Source: Planctomycetaceae bacterium
Lineage (GTDB): Bacteria > Planctomycetota > Planctomycetia > Pirellulales > Pirellulaceae
Direction: 5' to 3'
Assembly (NCBI GenBank): GCA_012965455.1
Contig: DTSG01000163.1
Coordinates: 1 to 14,175, forward strand
Length of the DNA stretch: 14,175 nt
This document shows, piece after piece, positions 1 to 7,138 of the stretch (position 1 is its first letter; each line of letters opens with the position of its first letter). The position numbers and the translations under genes are program-made. A model generated the notes under the pieces. That model had not been told where the DNA came from and did no database searches. It saw only the letters and a program-made list of their open reading frames with translations.

Positions 1-406
1 ACAGGTCTTCCAACCCAGAATAGTTTGAAATCACCTTCAGATCGGACCGTTTCTGGCTCATAGGTCGCTGGCCTACCACTTCGCCGCTAACAATAAATTG
101 AGCATCAACGGTATCCATAAACTTATGGGCTCGTTGAAACATATAAATCCGACAGTCCACACAAGGATTAGCACCTTTGCCATATCCAAACTGAGGCTCA
201 CGGATCAGATCCAAATAATCCTCTTCCTGGCCGACAACCGTGATTGGCACATTTAAGGCCCGAGCAGCTTGCGCTGAAGTGTCTTGACAACAAGTAAACA
301 TCGTTTTGAAGTTCAAGGCCTCAACTTCAATCCCCTGCTCTTGCATGATGCGTATCGCTAGCATGCTATCCAAACCACCCGACAGTAATACAACACAACG
401 CGTCAT
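1..406 (-). CDS. PP-loop ATP-pyrophosphatase, MnmA/ThiI-like tRNA sulfur-transfer type (5' part only)
   Basis: The first 135 residues are present; the rest lies beyond the left edge. The protein opens MTRCVVLLSGGLDSMLA, with the PP-loop SGGLDS at residues 9-14 that binds ATP in N-type pyrophosphatases. A Cys pair follows at 39-40 (FTCCQD), then GANPCVDCR at 78-86 with Cys82 and Cys85, and SGEVVGQRPMSQ at 107-118. The NPCxxC element sits where MnmA carries its NPxxxC catalytic cysteine, which suggests activation of a base by adenylation followed by sulfur transfer, probably on tRNA. The start is ATG at 404-406 with GGAG 9 bases upstream (416-419), a clear ribosome binding site. It lies 110 bp behind rnc on the same strand and could be read from the same transcript. 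The family level is seen in the sequence; the tRNA substrate is inferred. QueC and other PP-loop enzymes are less likely because the NPCxDC spacing differs. Confidence 0.75.
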   Translation of the reverse strand, partial: MTRCVVLLSGGLDSMLAIRIMQEQGIEVEALNFKTMFTCCQDTSAQAARALNVPITVVGQEEDYLDLIREPQFGYGKGANPCVDCRIYMFQRAHKFMDTVDAQFIVSGEVVGQRPMSQKRSDLKVISNYSGLEDL

Positions 407-516
407 AATCTAATTCTCCATCCTCTGCACATATACTCGCCTTTTTGCCGCCTCTGTGGCGCACTATATTTTAAACCCTATTATCCTCTTAGATCACTAA
501 ATCAACAACCACAGTT

Positions 517-1332
517 TTACTCTGGCAGATTAGATTCTTCAATCTCCCCAAGTGCAACAAGAGCCAGATAGGCCGCCATCTGTTCCGCTTCCTTTTTGCT
601 TTTCCCCCAACCAGGGTCAAATACTTGATCGTCAACAACTGCGGAAACGTGAAACTCTTTCTGATGATCAGGGCCACGTTCATCCAACAGTTCATATATT
701 GGAGTTGTTTTAAACTCCCGTTGAGCAACCTGTTGGAATTGCGACTTGAAGTTCGTTGGTACACCTTCTGAGACGACGAGAGTGACTAACGGTGTAAAGT
801 GATTGCTGATGAATTCTCGCGCTGCGACGCCTCCTCCATCTAGATATAATGCGGCTAACAACGACTCAATCGCATTTGACAAGATCGATTCGGGAATCAC
901 ACTCTGAGAACCAATCCCTTTGCCGACGATAATTATTTCCTCGACGCCTAGTTTATAGGCAATCGCTGCACAAGTTTTTCGGCTCACGATTACAGATTTA
1001 ATCCGCGTTAATTCACCCTCGAGGTAGTTAGGGTATTCGCAAAACAACCATTCACTAACGACTTGTCCCAATATGGCGTCACCAAAAAACTCTAACCGCT
1101 CATTGGAAACGAGCTTATGTGCGGCACCGGAAGTATGTGTCAGGGCGGTCTTTAGCAGTTGCTGGTCTTGAAATCGATACCCCAGTCTTTTCTCGCACAG
1201 TTTCATTTTGCGCGCAGCTTCTGGGGAAATGACCATGTCTGCATCTTGGTTTGCGACGGGAGTTGGCTCTTTGCCAAACCATCCACGAAACCGATGCCAT
1301 ATTGTTTTACTGGAATTCACACGCCGCTCCAC
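517..1332 (-). CDS. rnc: Ribonuclease III
   Basis: Endonuclease that cuts double-stranded RNA, acting in rRNA processing and mRNA turnover in the cytoplasm. The 271 residues hold an RNase III domain (about 43-185) with the signature NERLEFFGDAILG at 77-89, and a double-stranded RNA binding domain (about 193-262) that ends in the basic motif GKSKKEAEQMAA at 243-254. Of the four metal ligands, Glu81, Asp85 and Glu156 are present; the position of E. coli Asp114 is Asn153 (SNAIES). The protein is about 45 residues longer than E. coli RNase III, the excess being an N-terminal tail rich in basic and polar residues. The start taken is GTG at 1330-1332. It has no clear Shine-Dalgarno, so starts at Met33 or Met43 remain possible; both keep the whole catalytic domain. 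Co-directional with the PP-loop gene downstream and divergent from mgtE. Confidence 0.96.
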   Translation of the reverse strand: MERRVNSSKTIWHRFRGWFGKEPTPVANQDADMVISPEAARKMKLCEKRLGYRFQDQQLLKTALTHTSGAAHKLVSNERLEFFGDAILGQVVSEWLFCEYPNYLEGELTRIKSVIVSRKTCAAIAYKLGVEEIIIVGKGIGSQSVIPESILSNAIESLLAALYLDGGGVAAREFISNHFTPLVTLVVSEGVPTNFKSQFQQVAQREFKTTPIYELLDERGPDHQKEFHVSAVVDDQVFDPGWGKSKKEAEQMAAYLALVALGEIEESNLPE

Positions 1333-1510
1333 GGCAGACGAGCAGACGCATATAGCAACTGCTCGATGACACTATGAAACCAGCTGGATTACCATAATGG
1401 GCTCATTATGAGTCCTATAGGAATTCAGCTAGTGGTAATTGAGAATTCCTTAAAGCGACTCACGCAATTTTGCAACGCAATGCAAATCCAAAGAATGAAC
1501 CGGTTTAGAG

Positions 1511-1541
1511 AATTCTAGACCTGCCCTCAGCGTCTAGTATT
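1511..1541. repeat. Imperfect inverted repeat in the rnc-mgtE intergenic region
   Basis: The core arms CTAGAC (1515-1520) and GTCTAG (1532-1537) flank an 11-base loop. The pairing continues outward past one T/T mismatch with AAT (1511-1513) and ATT (1539-1541). There is no run of T after either arm, so it does not look like a terminator. It could be a protein binding site or an RNA hairpin. No role is shown by the sequence. Confidence 0.45.
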
Positions 1542-1692
1542 TACGGGCTATAGTCAATAACTAATCCCCTCCAAGCAACCAAAACATAGACTAAATCCAA
1601 GGGGAAAGGCCAGCAATCATTACAACCCCCATAAACCGTCATTCTGAACTAGTAGGCAAAAACCAATTGATCTAAATGCTTTGCAACGCTAG

Positions 1693-1721
1693 TTGACGGT
1701 TTTATAGTTCCTGCCGACAAT
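1693..1721 (+). promoter_or_regulatory. Candidate sigma-70-type promoter for mgtE
   Basis: TTGACG (1693-1698, five of six matches to TTGACA) is followed by 17 bases and GACAAT (1716-1721, four of six matches to TATAAT). A rival -10 element, TAAAAT at 1748-1753 (five of six), lacks a good -35 but would start a short leader just before the hairpin at 1766-1788. Both are consensus matches only. Confidence 0.3.
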
Positions 1722-1765
1722 CGAAATAGACGGATTTGGGGCACTATTAAAATACAGCGACTCCT

Positions 1766-1788
1766 TATTCCGACGATGCGACGGAATA
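1766..1788 (+). promoter_or_regulatory. Hairpin overlapping the mgtE ribosome binding site
   Basis: The arms TATTCCG (1766-1772) and CGGAATA (1782-1788) pair perfectly over 7 bp. Inside them, beyond one A/A mismatch, CG-ATG-CG can close 2 more pairs. The only Shine-Dalgarno-like bases before the GTG start (GGA, 1783-1785) lie in the 3' arm, so a folded leader would hide them. The sequence shows the pairing; a role in controlling translation or as an operator is inference. Confidence 0.45.
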
Positions 1789-1794
1789 CTTTAA

Positions 1795-3174
1795 GTGATT
1801 GATGCCATGATAAACACGCTTTATTTGCCGGAACTACGAGAGATGCTACTCGAGCATCGCGCCGCTGAATTAGCGGAATTTTGTATCGCTGTGCATGCCG
1901 GTGTAACGGCTGATTTCATGGAAGGGTTAGAACCCTCCGAGGTCTGGCAAGTTCTCAAGCACGCCGAACCAACTAGACGTTGTGAGATTTTCCGTTTTCT
2001 CGATCCAGAAACTCAAATCGCTATTCTGGAAGACGAAGATCGCAGTGAGATCGCCGAACTCATCGACACGATGGTGCCCGATGATCGAGTCGACATGCTA
2101 GCGGAACTCGACGAGGACGTTACCAATGAAATCCTAGCACTCGTTTCCCAAGAAGAAAGACGCAACATCCTTCGCTTGCGTGAATACCCAGAGGATACCG
2201 CAGGGTCGGTGATGACAACCGATGTAGCCAAGCTAGATGAAGCACTAACGGTTTCCGAGGCTCTCACAGAACTTGGGCGGCAAGCTTCTGAGCTGGAAAC
2301 CATCTATTACCTATACGTTGTCGACGAAACCGATCATCTACGTGGTGTCGTCTCAGCCAAACAACTCGTCAAATCAATCGTCCAACCAAACCGAACTCTC
2401 GGCGACTTGATGGAAGAGGATATCGTCAAAGTAGATGCCTTAGATGACCAAGAAAAAGTAGCGCAGATCGTCGCTAAGTATGACTTATTGGCGATTCCGG
2501 TCGTCAACACCCAAAATCGAATGCTGGGCATCATCACGCATGATGATATTATTGACGTCTTTATCGAAGAAGCGACCGAAGATGTACAACGAATCGGTGC
2601 TGTCAATCCGCTCAACGAATCCTATCTCAAGACGTCCCTGCTGACGCTAAGTTGGAAACGAGGGATGTGGCTAACGATCCTCTTCATTGCTGCCCTGCTG
2701 ACTGCTTTTGCCCTCGAGCATTACGAAGATTGGATTAGTAAATACACCTGGTTAGTGATGTTTATCCCGCTTGTTATTTCCGCTGGAGGGAATTCTGGGG
2801 GCCAGTCATCGACATTGATTATATCCTCAATGGCTCGAGGTGAGATTGTCCTATCAGACTGGTTCAAAATCATCAAACGAGAAATCGCAATGGGACTAAT
2901 TCTCGGTTCACTACTTGGTGGGCTTGGCTATGTCGCCGGTTATTTCATCGCTCCATCGCCAACGCTGGCACTGATTATTCCCATCACTGTCTTGCTCGTC
3001 ATCATGTGTGGTACGTTGGCCGGCTCCATGCTGCCACTTTTCTTCCGCCGTCTCGGCTTAGACCCCGCCATGATGAGCAATTCCTTCGTGGCGGGAATCG
3101 TCGACATTCTCGGAATCCTTATCTACATAAATGTTGCTCAATTTGCCTACCGCATTTTGGAATCCAGCAACTAA
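1795..3174 (+). CDS. mgtE: Magnesium transporter MgtE
   Basis: Mg2+-gated Mg2+ channel of the inner membrane. The 459 residues follow the full family plan: an acidic helical N domain (about 15-130), a CBS pair (about 133-260, with GSVMTTD at 137-143 and a second repeat around 201-255), a connecting helix, and a membrane domain of five predicted spans (about 290-455). The membrane domain carries the family motif PLVISAGGNSGGQ at 325-337 and GLDPAMMS at 421-428, then Asp437 in VDILG. Asp437 aligns with the pore Asp432 of Thermus thermophilus MgtE. In the family the N and CBS domains close the pore when cytoplasmic Mg2+ is high; the many acidic residues here fit that. The start is GTG at 1795-1797, nine bases after GGA; ATG at 1807 is the alternative and has no ribosome binding site. 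The gene stands alone on this strand and ends 4 bp from the convergent glycosyltransferase gene. No M-box riboswitch is evident upstream. Confidence 0.95.
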   Translation: MIDAMINTLYLPELREMLLEHRAAELAEFCIAVHAGVTADFMEGLEPSEVWQVLKHAEPTRRCEIFRFLDPETQIAILEDEDRSEIAELIDTMVPDDRVDMLAELDEDVTNEILALVSQEERRNILRLREYPEDTAGSVMTTDVAKLDEALTVSEALTELGRQASELETIYYLYVVDETDHLRGVVSAKQLVKSIVQPNRTLGDLMEEDIVKVDALDDQEKVAQIVAKYDLLAIPVVNTQNRMLGIITHDDIIDVFIEEATEDVQRIGAVNPLNESYLKTSLLTLSWKRGMWLTILFIAALLTAFALEHYEDWISKYTWLVMFIPLVISAGGNSGGQSSTLIISSMARGEIVLSDWFKIIKREIAMGLILGSLLGGLGYVAGYFIAPSPTLALIIPITVLLVIMCGTLAGSMLPLFFRRLGLDPAMMSNSFVAGIVDILGILIYINVAQFAYRILESSN

Positions 3175-3178
3175 TACG

Positions 3179-4327
3179 TCATTGCTCCGCCAACGCGTGG
3201 CGCTGCGCCAATCGATAGACCTGCAATATCGAGTCGTGAAACTCGCGAATTGAAAACAAACTGCCGATGCGCTCTTTGGCAAGGACAGCCCGCTCGGTCG
3301 CTGTTGCCGGATCAAGCAACACGTCCCGCAACGCGGTCGCTAGACCCTGGACATCACCCGCATCTACCAACAACGCAGCCTTGTCGCCAAAAATTTCAGC
3401 TGTACCACCGACATCGGTAGCGACGACCGGTGTTTGACTCGCGGCGGCTTCGAGTAACACCCGCCCGAGAGGTTCCTGCAGCGCCGGATGTGCTAGGACA
3501 TTAATTTGTCGCAGAAATTCAGGCATCGCATCCACATAACCCACCCAATGCAAACGTCCGGTCAATGGTCCACTTGTCGCACGGCACGCCAGCGATTTCT
3601 CAAAATCACTGCTCTCTTGTTTTTGCGAGTAACGCTCGCCAGCTATGACAACGTGCAGCTTGGGGAAATCGTCGATGATTTTCTCAACCGCGTCGCACAA
3701 TACTGGCCAACCTTTTCGCAATCCAATCTGTCCAACACCACCGATGAGCATCGCGTCACTGGAGAGACCCAATTTGCGGCGCCACGTTTCGTTCGTATTT
3801 TCATGACCGCAATCATTCGCAGTTTCGCGGAAAACCTGTTCGTCAACGCCATTGAATACCTTGGTGACCCGCTCTGCTTGCACGCCCTGTTCGCTAAGAG
3901 CCTGCCTCGTAGCTGCAGATACAGCTATCAACATATCCACTTGATTCAAATCACTGATGACTTTGGCAGAAACCTTCATGATGTCTCGCACATGACCGAT
4001 CGTCACGCACTTCAAATCTTCCGCCGCGCCAAGAATCCGTGACATGGACAAACTGTTGCCGTGTACGATATCAACATCAAGCCTCTCAACTAATGTGCAC
4101 AATTCCACAACAATCTGCTCTAACGGTTTTCGCTGGCCACTGCGATCCCGTACGTCAAACGGGACACACTGAACACCTTGCGCCCTCAATTTCTGGACAA
4201 ACGGACCTTCACTCGGACACAACACGGTCGCTTGAATCGATTCAACTGCGGTTGCCAGAAACGTCAGCAAAGAATTCTCGCCACCATTTACAGTCGTGTA
4301 TTCACAAAGATAGGCGACACGCAACAT
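3179..4327 (-). CDS. GT4-family glycosyltransferase
   Basis: Retaining GT-B glycosyltransferase that transfers a sugar from a nucleotide-sugar donor, probably at the cytoplasmic face of the membrane in making a polysaccharide or glycolipid. The N-terminal acceptor half (about 1-175) contains the Gly-rich loop NGGENSLL at 14-21. The C-terminal donor half (about 183-370) contains GQIGLRKGWPVL at 199-210, the EX7E motif with Glu285 and Glu293 (EPLGRVLLE), and DVGGTAEIF at 305-313. The length of 382 residues is usual for the family. The start is ATG at 4325-4327 with AGGA 11 bases upstream. The gene begins 22 bp after the dapA stop on the same strand, so the two are probably co-transcribed. Donor and acceptor cannot be read from the sequence, and no other polysaccharide gene is near. 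Confidence 0.9.
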   Translation of the reverse strand: MLRVAYLCEYTTVNGGENSLLTFLATAVESIQATVLCPSEGPFVQKLRAQGVQCVPFDVRDRSGQRKPLEQIVVELCTLVERLDVDIVHGNSLSMSRILGAAEDLKCVTIGHVRDIMKVSAKVISDLNQVDMLIAVSAATRQALSEQGVQAERVTKVFNGVDEQVFRETANDCGHENTNETWRRKLGLSSDAMLIGGVGQIGLRKGWPVLCDAVEKIIDDFPKLHVVIAGERYSQKQESSDFEKSLACRATSGPLTGRLHWVGYVDAMPEFLRQINVLAHPALQEPLGRVLLEAAASQTPVVATDVGGTAEIFGDKAALLVDAGDVQGLATALRDVLLDPATATERAVLAKERIGSLFSIREFHDSILQVYRLAQRHALAEQ

Positions 4328-4349
4328 GAACTACTCAATCCTGCCGGGT

Positions 4350-5237
4350 TTACAGCAACCCATAGTTTTCCAGAGTTTTACGCAATTGCGCCTCTTCTGA
4401 GTCGTTCAGGGGCGTCATTGGCAATCGCAATTCTCCGCTGTCCAGACCTAACATAGCCATGGCAGCTTTGATTGGAATCGGGTTGGTCGACAAACCTAAC
4501 ATGTCTCGACACAAAGGAAACAACTTGTGGTGCCACTGCTGAGCCGCTGCGATATCGCCACTGTCAAACGCACTAATTAGCGCCATCATATCCTGCGGTA
4601 CAATATTGCCGACAACTGAAATAACCCCACTGCCGCCAATAGACATCAAGGGAAGCGTCAAGCTATCGTCCCCGCTGAGTAACGTTAGATTGGAATTATT
4701 CAAGATTTCTGACGCTTGATCCAGCGAACCAGTCGCTTCTTTGACTGACGTAATGTTTTCCAACTCGCCGAGGCGGCAAATCGAATCTGGTTCGATGTTT
4801 TTTCCTGTGCGACCGGGAATATTGTAAACACAAATTGGCAAATCAATCGTTTCGGCGATAGCCTTGTAGTGTTCGATAAACCCTTGTTGTGTGGGTTTGT
4901 TGTAGTATGGCGCAACAATCAATGCTGCATCGGCTCCGTCGACAGCAGCCCGTTTGGTTAATCTTAATGCCTCGGCTGTACTGTTCGAGCCAGTACCCGC
5001 CATCACCTTTAATCGCCCAGCGGCAGCTTGCACAACTTCGGCAATCACTTGTTCGTTTTCGTCATGGGTTAACGTTGGCGATTCTCCGGTTGTGCCGACT
5101 GGGCACAAACAATTCGTACCGGCGGCTACGTGAAATTCCACTTGCCGTTTTAGCCCATCAATATCAACCTCACCATCGCGAAAAGGAGTGGTAATTGCTA
5201 CTGAGAGTCCAGAAAATTCGGCGCCTTTGCGAGTCAT
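4350..5237 (-). CDS. dapA: 4-hydroxy-tetrahydrodipicolinate synthase
   Basis: Condenses pyruvate with L-aspartate 4-semialdehyde, the first committed step to diaminopimelate and lysine; a cytoplasmic class I aldolase. The 295 residues match the usual length. Visible catalytic parts: GTTGES at 48-53 (Thr49 and Thr50 correspond to E. coli Thr44 and Thr45), YYNKPTQQG at 111-119 (Tyr112 for Tyr107), YNIPGRTG at 138-145 (Tyr138 and Arg143 for Tyr133 and Arg138), and the Schiff-base lysine Lys166 in SVKEATG. All the residues expected of a true DapA are present, so the related N-acetylneuraminate lyase and other aldolases of the superfamily are less likely. The ATG at 5235-5237 has AGGA about 11 bases upstream. 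It follows a probable terminator at 5280-5305, so it likely has its own promoter in 5238-5279, and it leads a two-gene unit with the glycosyltransferase. Confidence 0.95.
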   Translation of the reverse strand: MTRKGAEFSGLSVAITTPFRDGEVDIDGLKRQVEFHVAAGTNCLCPVGTTGESPTLTHDENEQVIAEVVQAAAGRLKVMAGTGSNSTAEALRLTKRAAVDGADAALIVAPYYNKPTQQGFIEHYKAIAETIDLPICVYNIPGRTGKNIEPDSICRLGELENITSVKEATGSLDQASEILNNSNLTLLSGDDSLTLPLMSIGGSGVISVVGNIVPQDMMALISAFDSGDIAAAQQWHHKLFPLCRDMLGLSTNPIPIKAAMAMLGLDSGELRLPMTPLNDSEEAQLRKTLENYGLL

Positions 5238-5279
5238 GCGAAGAGGTCCTACAAAAATACAACGATTAAATACAAATAT

Positions 5280-5305
5280 GAGAGCGATGAAAACAAATCG
5301 CTCTC
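5280..5305 (-). terminator. Probable rho-independent terminator after the J-like membrane protein gene
   Basis: The arms GAGAGCGAT (5280-5288) and ATCGCTCTC (5297-5305) form a perfect 9-bp stem with an 8-base loop. Read on the minus strand the stem is followed by a T-rich stretch (ATATTTGTATTT). It lies 86 bases past the stop of the gene at 5392-6927 and just before dapA, so it most likely ends that transcript. An attenuator for dapA is possible but nothing supports it. Confidence 0.6.
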
Positions 5306-5391
5306 TAAGACCTCTATGATACGCTCGATTTCCGGTTCTTTAAAGGCGTCAAACCAATGCACAAACCCACCCAAAGCTGAAGAACTCAAGA

Positions 5392-6927
5392 TTACTCGGG
5401 TGCAAATTCATAATCATCGGAAATATAGCCTTCGAACAGCTCAATCGATTCTGGCCCCATTTTCCAAAATTCGCGGGCTTTTGTCACGTCGAAATCACGC
5501 AACGTTTTCTGCGTAATCACAAAGGCAGCCTTAAGCGTTGATTTGTGCTCGAATTCTTCAAAATTAGTGTCGGCAATACCAAGTGCCAGACCTGTTGAAA
5601 GTTGGTTACGCAAGTAGGTCTTAATAGAACCGGCTACTCTGATTGTCAAATCCTGCGGTGACGTCTCGACAACCACGACGACCGTACTCGTACCAATTTT
5701 GATCTCTGCCCCACCCTCATAATTATCAATCGCCTCATTGGACAACCGCAAAAATTGCGTCAAAAATTCGTGCATCGTTTTAAGACGGATAAATGCTTTG
5801 CGCGGTTCACCGCTACGCGCTAAGGGCGCTGCGATGGCCAATTGCTCGGCAGAGATATCAAGATTGCGCTCACTCAAGGCTGTACGGCCCAATTTTAGTG
5901 CCGCGGTTAACTTTACAAGCTCCGCAGGCTCGATTGGCTTGGGAGCGGGTTTTGGTTCAGTAGGCATTGGCTCCGTAGGCGGTGTATTTTCTCCCGAATC
6001 TGTGGGGGGGTTCGGTTTAGGGTTTTGCGGGTCACCAAAATCTGGAGGCACAGGATCAAGCGGTTTTTCTAATGGCGGCGCTGGCGGACGCGGTTTGGGC
6101 TCCTCCACGTCTGGTACAGCGGGCGGCGTTGTTGTTCCAGCACCATTGGGTTTTGGCGGGTTTTGCGCCAATTGCGAATCGTGATTCGTCGCATTCGCCT
6201 GACGCTCGTTATCGAAGCCCAGAAAAGCAAAAGCCACACCACCGGTGATCAAAAACAAGCCGATGCCTACCCATAGCAGCGTTGAACTCGTTTTTCTCGA
6301 CGAGTGTCGACGGTTTCCCTTGATTTGAGGACCGTCAAATCCGCCGACGGATTGCGGTTGTTCAAACGGTTCAGCCGTATCCGGCAATGGAGTCAGCGTC
6401 GCTGCAATCGGAGTCGCAACTTCCACGGGTGCTGCCGTGGCAATCGGTGCTGCAACCGGAACAGCGACTGCGGTTGGAACGACCGGCTGCGCCACAGCAA
6501 CTCGCACACTGGCTGCTGCACCAGACTGCAAATGTGATGGTGCCATCGAATCGACCGGACTTGCAGATTCGGCAGAAACTGTGGAACTAGCGTCAACGCG
6601 TTCGATCGGCCCTAAGCGTTGAACGAGGTCAAGTGCGGTTGGGACTTCGCTAGTTGTAAGCTGGTTGTCATAAGTAGCTTTCAATTCCGTATCGAGTAGC
6701 GTGGTACTCGCCAAGGCAACTTCATCAAGCACGGCTGCCCACACGGCAGCATTGGCACCTGGTTTGAATGCTCGCATTTTGGCTAACGCTGTAATTCGAC
6801 CATTCTCGATAAGGTCATGCGTGCACTCATTACTGTTGCTAATGCCCAGCAGTTCATAATAGGTAGGGCACTTGGGCGCCGTATCTAAGTCTAAGAACTC
6901 AATATATGGATTAAACAAATCGGACAT
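5392..6927 (-). CDS. Planctomycete-type single-pass membrane protein with N-terminal J-like domain
   Basis: Function unknown. The first 90 residues resemble a short J-like module common at the N-terminus of planctomycete proteins: PTYYELLGIS at 21-30, a run of helices, and LLDTELKATYDNQL at 77-90. It lacks the HPD motif of a true J-domain, so DnaK stimulation is not expected. Residues about 115-200 are an Ala/Val/Pro-rich linker, probably disordered. A basic stretch (NRRHSSRK, 205-212) leads into one membrane span at about 216-238, which predicts the N-terminus in the cytoplasm. Then come a Pro-rich segment (about 256-335) and a folded C-terminal region (about 336-511) that I do not recognise, predicted outside the cytoplasm. 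The start is ATG at 6925-6927 with a weak, distant AGGTGA. It is divergent from the alpha-2-macroglobulin gene. A link between the two is possible but rests on position alone. Confidence 0.8.
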   Translation of the reverse strand: MSDLFNPYIEFLDLDTAPKCPTYYELLGISNSNECTHDLIENGRITALAKMRAFKPGANAAVWAAVLDEVALASTTLLDTELKATYDNQLTTSEVPTALDLVQRLGPIERVDASSTVSAESASPVDSMAPSHLQSGAAASVRVAVAQPVVPTAVAVPVAAPIATAAPVEVATPIAATLTPLPDTAEPFEQPQSVGGFDGPQIKGNRRHSSRKTSSTLLWVGIGLFLITGGVAFAFLGFDNERQANATNHDSQLAQNPPKPNGAGTTTPPAVPDVEEPKPRPPAPPLEKPLDPVPPDFGDPQNPKPNPPTDSGENTPPTEPMPTEPKPAPKPIEPAELVKLTAALKLGRTALSERNLDISAEQLAIAAPLARSGEPRKAFIRLKTMHEFLTQFLRLSNEAIDNYEGGAEIKIGTSTVVVVVETSPQDLTIRVAGSIKTYLRNQLSTGLALGIADTNFEEFEHKSTLKAAFVITQKTLRDFDVTKAREFWKMGPESIELFEGYISDDYEFAPE

Positions 6928-6967
6928 TGCAATAACGGATCACCTAAAGCAGCTAAACGAACGACAC

Positions 6968-6995
6968 AATATATTCATGTTATTCATGGTTCCAA
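6968..6995 (-). promoter_or_regulatory. Candidate promoter for the J-like membrane protein gene
   Basis: Read on the minus strand: TTGGAA (6990-6995, four of six matches), a 16-base spacer, and TATATT (6968-6973, five of six matches). This puts transcription start about 35 bases before the ATG. The spacer contains two copies of ATTCATG (plus strand 6973-6979 and 6982-6988) at a 9-base period, which could be a binding site. Confidence 0.4.
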
Positions 6996-7119
6996 AAATG
7001 GTATGATGTGAATTGTGAGCTAACCACGAAAAACTACTATTAAAACGTATCGTGTAATTAACTGTACTCACTAACTTTTATTTCAATATTCTATACAATT
7101 CATGGGAACTAATCTTACG

Positions 7120-7138
7120 TTGTTAGCATCAATAACAA
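7120..7138. repeat. Inverted repeat upstream of the alpha-2-macroglobulin gene
   Basis: The arms TTGTTA (7120-7125) and TAACAA (7133-7138) are perfect complements around a 7-base centre. The length and spacing suit a dimeric regulator site about 80 bases before the start codon. No regulator gene is in the window, and no function is shown. Confidence 0.4.

Larger units (their letters stand above)
1333..1794. other. Divergent intergenic region with several inverted repeats
   Basis: These 462 bases separate the starts of rnc (minus) and mgtE (plus) and hold no convincing coding region or structural RNA. They should contain both promoters. Visible structure: CTCAT-T-ATGAG at 1402-1412; GGAATTC/GAATTCC arms at 1420-1426 and 1443-1449; an imperfect dyad at 1511-1541 with core arms CTAGAC and GTCTAG; a 10-base direct repeat TTTGCAACGC at 1469-1478 and 1680-1689; an inverted pair CCGTCA (1636-1641)/TGACGG (1694-1699); and the hairpin at 1766-1788 described separately. 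I could not assign a strong rnc promoter. Confidence 0.6.

Noticed and set aside
445..466. Short GC-rich imperfect hairpin (around GCCGCC and GGCGC) between rnc and the PP-loop gene, considered as a terminator.
   Set aside because: Read on the minus strand it is followed by A rather than T, and the stem has a bulge and only about four solid pairs.
1795..1806. Alternative ATG start for mgtE at 1807.
   Set aside because: No Shine-Dalgarno precedes it, while the GTG at 1795 has GGA at a suitable distance. The difference is four residues and does not affect the call.
3506..4042. 178-codon open reading frame on the plus strand inside the glycosyltransferase gene.
   Set aside because: The minus strand has a full GT4 protein with EX7E motif over the same bases; the plus-strand product has no recognisable features.
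5738..6184. Gly-rich open reading frame on the plus strand.
   Set aside because: It is the antisense of the Pro-rich segment of the membrane protein gene, whose domains and membrane span support the minus frame.
7001..7024. Stretch resembling the E. coli lac promoter/operator (GTATGATGTGAATTGTGAGC).
   Set aside because: Only the left half-site AATTGTGAGC matches; the right half is absent, no LacI-type gene is present, and the neighbours are not sugar genes. Most likely chance in AT-rich DNA.
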